Shown: piece by piece, positions 10,536-22,500 of the stretch
Layout: each line of letters starts with the position of its first letter
How positions within the stretch are numbered: the first letter of the stretch is position 1
From: Deroplatys truncata
Lineage: Eukaryota > Arthropoda > Insecta > Mantodea > Mantidae
Direction: 5' to 3'
Length of the DNA: 64,000 nucleotides
Assembly (NCBI GenBank): GCA_030765065.1
Contig: CM060983.1
Span: forward strand, 229,915,528-229,979,527
Notes under the pieces: generated by a model
The model's input: only the letters and a program-made list of their open reading frames with translations
The model's database searches: none
What the model was told of the DNA's origin: nothing
Program-made: the position numbers and the translations under genes

Positions 10536-13500
10536 ACCAACCTTTGTTACCTCTAGGCCCTCTGTGATGACCAACCTTTGTTACCTCTAGGCCCTCTGTG
10601 ATGACCAACCTTTGTTACCTCTAGGCCCTCTGTGATGACCAACCTTTGTTACCTCTAGGCCCTCTGTGATGACCAACCTTTGTTACCTCTAGGCCCTCTG
10701 TGATGACCAACCTTTGTTACCTCTAGGCCCTCTGTGATGACCAACCTTTGTTACCTCTAGGCCCTCTGTGATGACCAACCTTTGTTACCTCTAGGCCCTC
10801 TGTGATGACCAACCTTTGTTACCTCTAGGCCCTCTGTGATGACCAACCTTTGTTGCCTCTAGGCCCTCTGTGATGACCAACCTTTGTTACCTCTAGGCCC
10901 TCTGTGATGACCAACCTTTGTTACCTCTAGGCCCTCTGTGATGACCAACCTTTGTTACCTCTAGGCCCTCTGTGATGACCAACTTTTGTTACCTCTAGGC
11001 CCTCTGTGATGACCAACCTTTGTTACCTCTAGGCCCTCTGTGATGACCAACCTTTGTTACCTCTAGGCCCTCTGTGATGACCAACCTTTGTTACCTCTAG
11101 GCCCTCTGTGATGACCAACCTTTGTTGCCTCTAGGCCCTCTGTGATGACCAACCTTTGTTACCTCTAGGCCCTCTGTGATGACCAACCCTTGTTACCTCT
11201 AGGCCCTCTGTGATGACCAACCTTTGTTGCCTCTAGACCCTCTGTAATGACCAGCCTTTGTTGCCTCTAGACCCTCTGTGATGACCAACCTTTGTTGCCT
11301 CTAGGCCCTCTGTGATGACCAACCTTTGTTACCTCTAGGCCCTCTGTGATGACCAACCTTTGTTGCCTCTAGGCCCTCTGTGATGACCAACCTTTGTTAC
11401 CTCTAGGCCCTCTGTGATGACCAACCTTTGTTGCCTCTAGACCCTCTGTGATGACCAACCTTTGTTACCTCTAGACCCTCTGTGATAAACAGCCTTTGTT
11501 GCCTCTAGGCCCTCTGTGATGACCAACCTTTGTTACCTCTAGACCCTCTGTGATGACCAACCTTTGTTACCTCTAGGCCCTCTGTGATAAACAGCCTTTG
11601 TTGCCTCTAGACCCTCTGTGATAAACAGCCTTTGTTACCTCTAGGCCCTCTGTGATAAACAGCCTTTGTTGCCTCTAGACCCTCTGTAATGACCAGCCTT
11701 TGTTGCCTCTAGACCCTCTGTGATGACCAACCTTTGTTGCCTCTAGGCCCTCTGTGATGACCAACCTTTGTTACCTCTAGGCCCTCTGTGATGACCAACC
11801 TTTGTTGCCTCTAGGCCCTCTGTGATGACCAACCTTTGTTACCTCTAGGCCCTCTGTGATGACCAACCTTTGTTGCCTCTAGACCCTCTGTGATGACCAA
11901 CCTTTGTTACCTCTAGACCCTCTGTGATAAACAGCCTTTGTTGCCTCTAGGCCCTCTGTGATGACCAACCTTTGTTACCTCTAGACCCTCTGTGATGACC
12001 AACCTTTGTTACCTCTAGGCCCTCTGTGATAAACAGCCTTTGTTGCCTCTAGACCCTCTGTGATAAACAGCCTTTGTTACCTCTAGGCCCTCTGTGATAA
12101 ACAGCCTTTGTTGCCTCTAGACCCTCTGTGATAAACAGCCTTTGTTGCCTCTAGGCCCTCTGTGATGACCAACCTTTGTTGCCTCTAGACCCTCTGTGAT
12201 GACCAACCTTTGTTGCCTCTAGGCCCTCTGTGATAAACAGCCTTTGTTACCTCTAGACCCTCTGTGATAAACAGCCTTTGTTGCCTCTAGACCCTCTGTG
12301 ATAAACAGCCTTTGTTGCCTCTAGGCCCTCTGTGATAAACAGTCTTTGTTGCCTCTAGGCCCTCTGTGATGACCAACCTTTGTTGCCTCTAGACCCTCTG
12401 TGATGACCAACCTTTGTTACCTCTAGACCCTCTGTGATAAACAGCCTTTGTTGCCTCTAGGCCCTCTGTGATGACCAACCTTTGTTACCTCTAGACCCTC
12501 TGTGATGACCAACCTTTGTTACCTCTAGGCCCTCTGTGATAAACAGCCTTTGTTGCCTCTAGACCCTCTGTGATAAACAGCCTTTGTTACCTCTAGGCCC
12601 TCTGTGATAAACAGCATTTGTTGCCTCTAGACCCTCTGTGATAAACAGCCTTTGTTACCTCTAGGCCCTCTGTGATGACCAACCTTTGTTGCCTCTAGAC
12701 CCTCTGTGATGACCAACCTTTGTTGCCTCTAGACCCTCTGTGATAAACAGCCTTTGTTGCCTCTAGACCCTCTGTAATGACCAACCTTTGTTGCCTCTAG
12801 ACCCTCTGTGATAAACAGCCTTTGTTGCCTCTAGACCCTCTGTAATGACCAACCTTTGTTGCCTCTAGACCCTCTGTGATAACTAACCTTTGTTGCCTCT
12901 AGACCCTCTGTGATAAACAGCGTTTGTTGCCTCTAGACCCTCTGTGATAAACAGCCTTTGTTGCCTCTAGACCCTCTGTGATAAACAGCCTTTGTTGCCT
13001 CTAGACCCTCTGTGATAAACAGCCTTTGTTGCCTCTAGACCCTCTGTGATAAACAGCCTTTGTTGCCTCTAGACCCTCTGTGATAAACAGCGTTTGTTGC
13101 CTCTAGACCCTCTGTGATAAACAGCCTTTGTTGCCTCTAGACCCTCTGTAATGACCAACCTTTGTTGCCTCTAGACCCTCTGTGATAAACAGCCTTTGTT
13201 GCCTCTAGACCCTCTGTAATGACCAACCTTTGTTGCCTCTAGACCCTCTGTGATAAACAGCCTTTGTTGCCTCTAGACCCTCTGTAATGACCAACCTTTG
13301 TTGCCTCTAGACCCTCTGTGATAACTAACCTTTGTTGCCTCTAGACCCTCTGTGATAAACTGCCTTTGTTGCCTCTAGACCCTCTGTAATGACAACCTTT
13401 GTTGCCTCTAGACCCTCTGTGATAAACAGCCTTTGTTGCCTCTAGACCCTCTGTAATGACCAACCTTTGTTGCCTCTAGACCCTCTGTGATAACTAACCT

Positions 13501-13743
13501 TTGTTGCCTCTAGACCCTCTGTGATAAACAGCCTTTGTTGCCTCTAGACCCTCTGTAATGACCAACCTTTGTTGCCTCTAGACCCTCTGTGATAAACAGC
13601 CTTTGTTGCCTCTAGACCCTCTGTAATGACCAACCTTTGTTGCCTCTAGACCCTCTGTGATAACTAACCTTTGTTGCCTCTAGACCCTCTGTGATAAACA
13701 GCCTTTGTTGCCTCTAGACCCTCTGTAATGACCAGCCTTTGTC
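10536..13743. repeat. 34-bp satellite array, about 94 units
   Basis: Unbroken tandem array of a 34-bp unit with core TTTGTTRCCTCTAGRCCCTC. Two main variants differ at several linked sites: one with GATGACCAACC and GTTACC/TAGGCC, one with GATAAACAGCC and GTTGCC/TAGACC. The left third is nearly uniform in the first variant, the right third is mostly the second, and the middle is mixed. Blocks repeat at 442 bp (13 units, e.g. 11245 and 11687) and 510 bp (15 units, e.g. 11881 and 12391), so unequal exchange worked on multi-unit blocks. One unit near 13394 has lost a base. The array ends about 50 bp from the RFC5 exon at 13791. Confidence 0.97.
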
Positions 13744-13790
13744 AACATCATATTAGTGCTAGTTTAGAATGAAAACGTACAAAAGGATAC

Positions 13791-14002
13791 TTTTATAGGC
13801 AGAAGCAAAATCACTATTGATACACCATCTAACAATGTTTGCTATGTCATTCTTCAGTGGATGGCCAACACAAGTGTAAACATTGTCTTCATTCACCTCT
13901 TTGTAAGCCATTGCTGTGCTCTGTAAAGTGTTGAGAACTTTACGCATATCTCCCCCAGATAGTTTCAGAAGTGCTCTTTTTCCATCCTCTGTTACGTTTA
14001 CG
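13791..14002 (-). CDS. RFC5: RFC5 exon (C-terminal part of AAA+ lid and start of collar region)
   Basis: Replication factor C subunit 5, part of the clamp loader that puts PCNA on DNA during replication and repair in the nucleus. This 212-nt exon codes 70 full codons from VNVTEDGKRALLKLSGGDMR to INSDFASAYK, with SGGDMRKVLNTLQST and YTCVGHPLKNDIANI, both hallmarks of RFC small subunits (SGGDMR is the sensor 2 region). Its acceptor is TTTTCCAG at 14003-14010. The first base completes a codon from the previous exon, and the last base (13791) precedes donor GTATCC. The next exon should open with the rest of an Asn/Thr-type codon, but I found no continuation to the left; it is probably outside the window. 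Confidence 0.93.
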
Positions 14003-14109
14003 CTGGAAAAGAGGATTCTTAGAGTAATTTCTAGCTAATAACACTTTTTCATAGCACCCAATCTAAATGATCTGCAGATTTCAACATAAAACATGGCTAA
14101 CATACTTAC
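14003..14109 (-). other. RFC5: 107-bp RFC5 intron
   Basis: GTAAGT donor at 14109 and TTTTCCAG acceptor at 14003. It is the only short intron of this gene in the window; the other two are about 27.5 and 20.9 kb. Confidence 0.9.
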
Positions 14110-14269
14110 TTCTCTTGTTCAATAACATATTCTAGTCTTGGCAAGATCTGTTCTGATTGAAGAGGTCCAAACCGAAATCTTGTACATCGAGATTGCAATG
14201 CAGGAATTATTTTGCCCAAGTAGTTGCATATTATACAAAACCTCACATTTTCTGTGAATTTTTCTATAA
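14110..14269 (-). CDS. RFC5: RFC5 exon (sensor 1 and SRC motif)
   Basis: A 160-nt exon on the minus strand coding IEKFTENVRFCIICNYLGK, then IIPALQSRCTRFRFGPL and QSEQILPRLEYVIEQE. CIICNY is the sensor 1 strand, and SRC is the conserved motif carrying the arginine finger that acts on the neighbouring subunit's ATP. The acceptor CAG lies at 14270-14272 after a pyrimidine run and the donor is GTAAGTATG. Phases match both neighbours: the first two bases complete the codon begun by the exon at 41721, and the last two begin the codon completed at 14002. It is separated by a 107-bp intron from the exon to the left. The reading frame is intact. Confidence 0.95.
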
Positions 14270-14727
14270 CTGAAAAACATCAATACAGATTATTAAAATG
14301 AGATTCAATTACAGATATATGAGAGAAAGTTGCTGTTTGTGATAGATAAAACATCATTCAACTGAACCACTGTTACTCAACTCTACAAGTCTTATGTTAA
14401 CAGATAATTCATCTAATTTGATGTTCTTCTTTGGGGAACTCGAGAGGAGTAGAACAAGTATTAAAAAGGCAATCAGATGCATTAAAGGTCTTGAAAGATC
14501 TCTTCATGTAAAAGTCATATTATGAAACTATACATATTAACAGTCCCCAGTTTATTTATCTTATATGCCCTTTTATATATTAAAGAAAATATAGATACCT
14601 TTAACCTCAGAACAGATATACATAATACAAGGGGTTAATAGACATTTATAAAACAAGTTTAACAATAAATCAACATCATTATACCTATATGGGCATTAAT
14701 CTTTCTTCCCCAATAAATAGCATAAAC
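14270..14727 (-). other. RFC5 intron, unique-looking sequence
   Basis: No repeat or gene recognised; AT-rich intron next to the acceptor at 14270. Confidence 0.5.
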
Positions 14728-14959
14728 TACACTGGTGAGTAAAACCTAAGGACGAAAGTAATCTTTGCATGCTGTGACACTGCCAAGTAACATAGCTCGA
14801 TGAAACATGAATCATACATACAGGGATCTGCTACGGTGTGCAACTAAACGAAATATGCAATGAGACGAACAGAAATGCCACTTTTATTCATAAACCATAA
14901 GCTACTCTACAGCGAATACGACATATGATGGCTCTCTAGATTTACAGAAACAGATACAT

Positions 14960-15572
14960 GGTGTTTAAAAGGGTGTATGATCACAACGGACAACAATGCA
15001 TGCTCTGCATCGTGCTCCCATGCTGGTCACAAGGTTCGTAAGCAGTTCTTGTGGTAGGACGTTCCATTCTTCCACCAGCACTGTTGACAACTGTTGGATG
15101 GTCGCTGGTGCATGTGGATGTGCTGCAATGCATCTCCCCAAAGCATTCTACAAGTGTTCGATGGGATTTAAACGCAAATGGTGCCGCCTATGTGCAGATG
15201 TCAATGGAACACAACTACTGGCTGTCACACAAAGAGACCACCTCTGTGTAGTCGCCGTGCCATTGTGTATTGTGAGATTGTATGCCTAGCTACCATATTA
15301 AATGTGGCTGCAATTGCACCTGCTGTTTGGTATGGACCCCTTCTTGCCTGTTTCACAATGTAGCGGTCATCTGCTGCTGTAGTTGAGCATGGTTGACCAC
15401 CACCTCTCCTTGGGACAGCAGTGCCTGTGGTTTGGAAGGTTCCCCATGCACGTGAAACAATGCTGTGAGCAATTCCAAACTCCTGAGCAACACTCATCAC
15501 ACTTCGCCCTTCTTCTAGTTTCCCGATGATTCTTCCCCTTGTGAAGTCATCCAAATGGTGTCTACGGGCCAT
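14960..15572 (-). pseudogene. Tc1 (DD34E-type) transposase, catalytic core deleted
   Basis: Starts MARRHHLDDFTRGRIIGKLE at 15572 and continues through a paired-like helix-turn-helix (EEGRSVMSVAQEFGIAHSIV, SRAWGTFQTTGTAVPR) and TAADDRYIVKQARR to MARRLHRGGLFV at about 15225. It then jumps, with stops, to a typical Tc1 C-terminus: NPIEHL, NALGRCIAAHPHAP, VLVEEWNVLPQELLTNLV, CIVVRCDHTPF (about 15170-14960). The block with the catalytic Asp, Asp and Glu is gone. A full Tc1 transposase has about 340 residues; roughly 200 remain. Confidence 0.85.
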
Positions 15573-15975
15573 GTTGCAATGAAGAACAGTGCACCGTAAC
15601 AGCTCGCTAATTGCCAAACACCGTCTTGTCCTGCTTCGTCAACTTCCCCGTGTGAAGTCATCCAAATGGTGTCATGTTGCAATGAAGAACAGTGCACCGT
15701 AACAGCTGGCTAATTGCCAAACACCGTCTTGTCCTGTTTCGTCAACTTCCCCGTGTGAAGTCATCCAAATGGTGTCTACGGGCCATGTTGCAATGAAGAA
15801 CAGTGCACCGTAACAGCTGGCTAATTGCCAAACACCGTCTTGTCCTGCTTCGTCAACTTCCCCGTGTGAAGTCATCCAAATGGTGTCATGTTGCAATGAA
15901 GAACAGTGCACCGTAACAGCTGGCTAATTGCCAAACACCGTCTTGTCCTGTTTCGTCAACTGCCCCGTGTTGCAG
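15541..15975. repeat. tandem repeat of 111 and 103 bp alternating (214-bp dimer, two copies)
   Basis: GTGAAGTCATCCAAATGGTG recurs at 15541, 15652, 15755 and 15866, spacings 111, 103 and 111. Units alternate between a form with CTACGGGCC after that block and one without it. On the transposase strand each longer unit carries the ATGGCCCG start-codon region of the Tc1 gene and the sequence before it, so promoter-side sequence and start codon are both duplicated. Confidence 0.92.
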
Positions 15976-16153
15976 GATCAGACCCATTTGGCACTATAAG
16001 CTTGCTACACTAATGCCATATGACGTCTAGCTTTCTGTGTATGTGTGAGAGACCTTTGGCAACATGCTCCCACACCTTCATCTACTTCCACCAAGTAGTT
16101 CATTTGTTATGTTACTTTACCCATCTCGTTCTTAGGTTTTGCACACCAGTGTA

Positions 16154-17130
16154 GTACTTAACGCTTCAAATATGTGATTACCAAATGGGTTAAAGCTAAA
16201 AGGTTTTTATGATATAAATGAACATTTTGACTGTTCTATGGATGATTTATATTATCAGTGATGTACGAATTAGGTAATTGTATAATTTTAGTAATGTAAT
16301 TAATAGTCAGGCTTATTATACGAGACAAACAGTGATTGTAATGAAACCAATTTCTTGTAACATCTGATACTTAATATAAACAATAGGTTTATTAAGTAAT
16401 GACACAAAAAACTCACTAAACATACGAGTCCTATGTTACATTTAGAAAAAAGGCAATAAAGGTGCTTGTTTCTGCATGGCAGGACTGCACAGCTAGAGGT
16501 AACATTGTTCACAGACTTTTGTTCCATTACTTTTAAGGCTCACTTGAGAATTTTCAAAATACTGAAGTCATGTGTTGATATACCTGTAAATACGTCATAG
16601 AGGGTTGTTCCCTGAATAACTCAACTTTTGCAAAATGTAACATAACGTACATGATAATAGTTCATTTTAAGAAGTCTGAACTTGTATTATATAAATTACA
16701 AATACAAATGGTTGTTTATCTGCTTTCTGTTAATCACAATAAATATTTAACAGAAGAAAGGATACAATTTTGTGGTAAGTCACATGAAGCTGGGACTACT
16801 TGCTGCTCTTACAAAATCTACTACGTGAGAAAGCACAATTTTATAGGAGATAAGCTACCTATTGGGTTTACAAATGTATATATTTATCACATGACAAATT
16901 CAATAATAATAATCTCAAATTAAGCAATGTGGGCTTGGTTGCATGTGCATGTTTTGTTGCTGATAAATCCATGTGAAGAAGAAAGAACTGCTTTATACTG
17001 CGTGGTTGTTTTGTGGCTTAGCTGACTAGTGATGAACAACCTCTATCTGAGCTGTTTGTTCATTGTGAGAGCTTATTCAAACATCTATGTGAATGCTTTA
17101 AAGTATTCTTATTAGTGTTGCTGTCCTAGA
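16154..17130. other. RFC5 intron, nothing recognised
   Basis: AT-rich. ORFs of 75 and 90 codons here have no recognisable domain and biased AT-rich composition. Confidence 0.5.
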
Positions 17131-17134
17131 GATC

Positions 17135-18240
17135 AAAACTGACTGTGGGGTAACGCAAGGCTCCGTTCTTGGGCCTCTTCTTTTTATACTGATGATCAAT
17201 GACTTGCCTTCATACAATATTATATGCAGGTGACACTATCTTTTTTAACACTAGTAATGATATTAGTAATCTTAAAATAATTGCTGAGGACACCCTGAGG
17301 AGGCAGGCAGATATATGTTTAGGGCCATTGGTTTTTTACTAAATGAAAGCAAAACGCAACAACTTTTATTTAGTTTAAGAGAACTGCCAATATCAAATAA
17401 TATAAAAAGAAATTAAATTTCTGGGTGTAATAGTTGACAATAAGCTTTCCTGGGAACCTCATGTTAATCATATCACAGCTAGGCTTTTGAGAGTTATATA
17501 TCTTATAAACAATTTTAAAAAGTCTGTACCTGATACATACATAAGATCTCCTTATTACGCCTTTTTTCATAGTGTAATAGCCTACGGAATTTTACTTTGG
17601 GGTAATAGTAGTCACATTAGTAATATACTTATACTACAGAAGAAGATTATCCGTATCATATCGCTGCAGACAAATTGGCACATTGTAAGCCACACTGACA
17701 GTAGTAAACTTATACATCTATACCGTTCTTATTTATCTAAAGAAGAATTCATCTCACTACCACTATAGACAGGACATTCATAAATATAACACGAGGTATA
17801 CAAAACAAATAGATACTCCTTATTATAGACTGTGAAAATCACATAATAGCTTTGAAGTACTAGGTATTAAACTGTATCAAATGATCTACCATATAATAGA
17901 TTTGAATGTAAACTTTATGACAGATTGCTAAACAACCCATACTGTTCACTACAGGAATATACGTTAACAGTAAGTAGTATCAACTACCCTTGTACTTTAT
18001 TCCTGGACTATTTATTGTTTTTCTGATGATTATATTTATATTAGCTCTGCACAATGTATCAATCATGCAATACACTGTAATTTTTATTGCAATTTTGTTA
18101 ACATGTAATAGCACAGAGCAATTATATAATATATTTACGTAATATGCAACTATGTAATAATATATTTATTGTAATTATTTTGATGTCTATTGCTGTAATA
18201 AGCTTCATGGCAATAAAACAGTTTTTATTATTATTATTAC
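17135..18240 (+). pseudogene. Jockey/CR1-type LINE fragment
   Basis: Reverse transcriptase remains in changing frames: CGVTQGSVLGPLLFILMIND (17142-17205, the motif before the catalytic FADD box), then FLGVIVDNKLSWEPHVNHI near 17420 and YGILLWGNSSHISNILILQK near 17585-17640. The FADD motif itself is not readable. It ends near 18240 with AATAAAAC and a short TTA run, a plausible 3' end for a Jockey-like element. Truncated at the 5' side. Confidence 0.7.
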
Positions 18241-19539
18241 CAAAAACTTCAGCTTCAACAAAGAATTTTTATGTACAACACATACTGCACTACCCTTTAA
18301 TCTGAGTATTTATTCAAATCTATGTTGATGGAGCAGATCATACAAGGAAGCGTCCAGATCAGAAAACAAGGTCAGGGCTGCCCCCAGAAGTCATGAAGAC
18401 AACTCTTTAATAACAACAATTGCAATTCACTAGGTTCTAACTTGTATGTATGAAGATTTAACAGTAGCAAAAACAAATCTTATGTATACTGACTAAAGTA
18501 CATTTGAAATCTTGAAAGACACACACAATATCAGTGTACAATTTATGTTTCTCTTGGGCGTTCATACACAACTATCAAGGAAGACCAATAATATAATTAC
18601 ACGACGTGACCGTACCACCTCAGCCTTACATAAATGTCCCACTTGTAGAAGCTCGCAACTCAAATAAAACACGCACAAGAACTAAAGCCAGTGAAGCTAC
18701 AAATTTATACACAGCTGTGCCTGAGCAGAAGTAACGCCACAAAATATAACCATTTACATAAACTGTTAACAATTTAACAACAAGAATATAATATAAATAA
18801 AAGGATACTCCCCCACAAAGAAATGATAAAAGCTACTGAAATATAACAGCTTAGATAAACTATAAAATTGACAAATTAGTAACAATAATATAATTAAAAA
18901 TGCAGCCACCTAAATAAGCTTTAAACTTTACAAACATGAATAAATTCTGAGATGGCCAACTTACAGCCAAGTTATAATACTAAAAGTTTATTTCCGTCTC
19001 AGGCTCCGTGTACACATTAAGTATTTAATATACACATGATTGATATACTGCAACTTGCAAAGCTAGTAAAGTGAGACACTCATGATAGCCCAAAACCTGC
19101 CCAAAAGTATTTCCACCATTGGAAAAAACTTATCCACAAAATCTGAGCATGTATGTCGAAGACGACTAGAACCAACTAACTTGGCCTCCTCATAGTAACC
19201 TAAATGAAACTCAGACTGACAGTGTCACCACAGTTGGCAAAAATTGGAACCGTATTATAACTCACCTGCATGAATAGAACCTGAACTAGGGCAATAGCAA
19301 AGTTAACACAAATTTCAAAAGACATGTACCAAAATGGAACAATACATAAAATTTGAATACTGTAGACAGTTTCCTTGACATTTCTTGGTATACCATTTCC
19401 AAATAAAGAGACTATCAGATGTCCGGTTAACACGTTAGGACAATGGAATTACTAAACCTAAGCAGCAAAAAAACACACTGGCACATCATTCAAATGCTCT
19501 CCGAAGAAGTTTCCAAGAAGTGTTGCATAGCAAGTGAGA
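18241..19539. other. RFC5 intron, nothing recognised
   Basis: AT-rich sequence between a LINE end and the satellite. Only short, anonymous ORFs such as 19200-19433 minus (77 codons). Confidence 0.5.
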
Positions 19540-22500
19540 TGAACACTACTTATAACAAGGTCAGTACTCATTATAGTGTATGTTACTGTCACTGTGAGTA
19601 AGTAACACAGGAGTTATAGAACAAAGATACCAAGAATGTCTTCATGGACACCACTTATAACAAGGTCAGTACTCATTATAGTGTATGTTACTGTCACTGT
19701 GAGTAAGTAACACAGGAGTTATGGAACAAAGATACCAGGAATGTCTTCATGGACACTACTTATAACAAGCTTAGTACTCATTACAGTGTATGTTACTGTC
19801 ACTGTGAGTAAGTAACACAGGAGTTATAGAACAAAGATACCAGGAATGTCTTCATGGTCACCACTTATAACAAGCTTAGTACTCATTACAGTGTATGTTA
19901 CTGTCACTGTGAGTAAGTAACACAGGAGTTATGGAACAAAGATACCAGGAATGTCTTCACACAGATAGACACTACTTATAACAAGCTTAGTACTCATTAT
20001 AGTGTATGTTACTGTCACTGTGAGTAAGTAACACAGGAGATATAGAACGATACCAGGAATGTCTTCACACAGATAGACACTACTTATAACAAGCTTAGTA
20101 CTCATTATAGTGTATGTTACTGTCACTGTGAGTAACACAGGAGTTAAGGAACAAAGATACCAGGAATGTCTTCACACAGATAGACACTACTTATAACAAG
20201 CTTAGTACTCATTATAGTGTATGTTACTGTCACTGTGAGTAAGTAACACAGGAGTTATGGAACAAAGATACCAGGAATGTCTTCACACAGATAGACACTA
20301 CTTATAACAAGGTTAGTACTCATTATAGTGTATGTTACTATCACTGTGAGTAAGTAACACAGGAGTTATGGAACAAAGATACCAGGAATGTCTTCACACA
20401 GACAGACACTACTTATAACAAGGTTAGTACTCATTATAGTGTATGTTACTATCACTAGTGAGTAAGTGACACAGGAGTTATGGAACAAAGATACCAGGAA
20501 TGTCTTCACACAGATGGACACTACTTACAACAAGGTTAGTACTGATTATAGTGTATGTTACTGTCACTGTGAGTAAGTAACACAGGAGTTATAGAACAAA
20601 GATACCTGGAATGTCTTTATGAACACCACTTATAACAAGGTCAGTACTCATTATAGTGTATGTTACTGTCACTGTGAGTAAGTAACACAGGAGTTATAGA
20701 ACAAAGATACTAGGAATGTCTTCATGGACACCACTTATAACAAGGTCAGTACTCATTATAGTGTATGTTACTGTCACTGTGAGTAAGTAACACAGGAGTT
20801 ATAGAACAAAGATACCAGGAATGTCTTCATGAACACCACTTATAACAAGGTTAGTACTCATTATAGTATATGTTACTATCACTGTAAGTAACACAAGAGT
20901 TATGGAACAAAGATACCAGGAATGTCTTCATGAACACCACTTATAACAAGGTTAGTACTCATTATAGTGTATGTTACTATCACTGTAAGTAACACAGGAG
21001 TTATAGAACAAAGATACCAGGAATGTCTTCATGAACACCACTTATAACAAGGTTAGTACTCATTATAGTGTATGTTACTATCACTGTAAGTAACACAAGA
21101 GTTATGGAACAAAGATACCAGGAATGTCTTCATGAACACCACTTATAACAAGGTCAGTACTCATTATAGTGTATGTTACTATCACTGTGAGTAAGTAACA
21201 CAGGAGTTATGGAACAAAGATACCAGGAATGTCTTCACACAGATAGACACTACTTATAACAAGGTTAGTACTCATAGTGTATGTTACTGTCACTGTGAGT
21301 AAGTAACACAGGAGTTATAGAACAAAGATACCAGGAATGTCTTCATGAACACCACTTATAACAAGGTTAGTACTCATTATAGTGTATGTTACTATCACTG
21401 TAAGTAACACAAGAGTTATGGAACAAAGATAACAGGAATGTCTTCATGAACACCACTTATAACAAGGTTAGTACTCATTATAGTGTATGTTACTATCACT
21501 GTAAGTAACACAGGAGTTATAGAACAAAGATACCAGGAATGTCTTCACACAGATAGACACTACTTATAACAAGGTCAGTACTCATTATAGTGTATGTTAA
21601 TATCACTGTAAGTAACACAGGAGTTATGGAACAAAGATACCAGGAATGTCTTCATGGACACCACTTATAACAAGGTCAGTACTCATTATAGTGTATGTTA
21701 CTGTCACTGTGAGTAACACAGGAGTTATAGAACAAAGATACCAGGAATGTCTTCATGGACACCACTTATAACAAGGTTAGTACTCATTATAGTGTATGTT
21801 ACTATCACTGTAAGTAAGTAACACAGGAGTTATAGAACAAAGATACCAGGAATGTCTTCATGGACACCACTTATAACAAGGTCAGTACTCATTATAGTGT
21901 ATGTTACTGTCACTGTGAGTAAGTAACACAGGAGTTATAGAACAAAGATACCAGGAATGTCTTCACACAGATAGACACTACTTATAACAAGCTTAGTACT
22001 CATTATAGTGTATGTTACTGTCACTGTGAGTAAGTAACACAGGAGTTATGGAACAAAGACACCAGGAATGTCTTCACACAGATAGACACTACTTATAACA
22101 AGCTTAGTACTCATTATAGTGTATGTTACTGTCACTGTGAGTAAGTAACACAGGAGATATAGAACAACGATACCAGGAATGTCTTCACACAGATAGACAC
22201 TACTTATAACAAGCTTAGTACTCATTATAGTGTATGTTACTAACACTGTGAGTAAGTAACACAGGAGATATAGAACAACGATACCAGGAATGTCTTCACA
22301 CAGATAGACACTACTTATAACAAGCTTAGTACTCATTATAGTGTATGTTACTGTCACTGTGAGTAACACAGGAGTTATGGAACAAAGATACCAGGAATGT
22401 CCTCACACAGATAGACACTACTTATAACAAGCTTAGTACTCATTATAGTGTATGTTACTGTCACTGTGAGTAAGTAACACAGGAGTTATGGAACAAAGAT

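Larger units (their letters stand above)
14728..16153 (-). mobile_element. Tc1-family DNA transposon, internally deleted
   Basis: Ends match as imperfect inverted repeats: left CACTGGTGAGTAAAACCTAA (about 14730), right, read on the minus strand, CACTGGTGTGCAAAACCTAA (ending about 16152), both beside a TA. Between them is a Tc1 transposase lacking its catalytic middle, plus a tandem repeat of the region around the start codon. The element cannot move by itself. Confidence 0.8.

Noticed and set aside
1..13740. Last exons of RFC5
   Set aside because: I looked on the minus strand for LKGLALxDILTE- and MADIEYRL-like sequence and did not find them; they are probably left of the window.
10536..13743. 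CRISPR-like array
   Set aside because: The 34-bp units are head to tail with no unique spacers; this is a eukaryotic satellite.
14996..15289. 97-codon + ORF over the Tc1 element
   Set aside because: The minus strand carries the recognisable Tc1 C-terminus at the same place.
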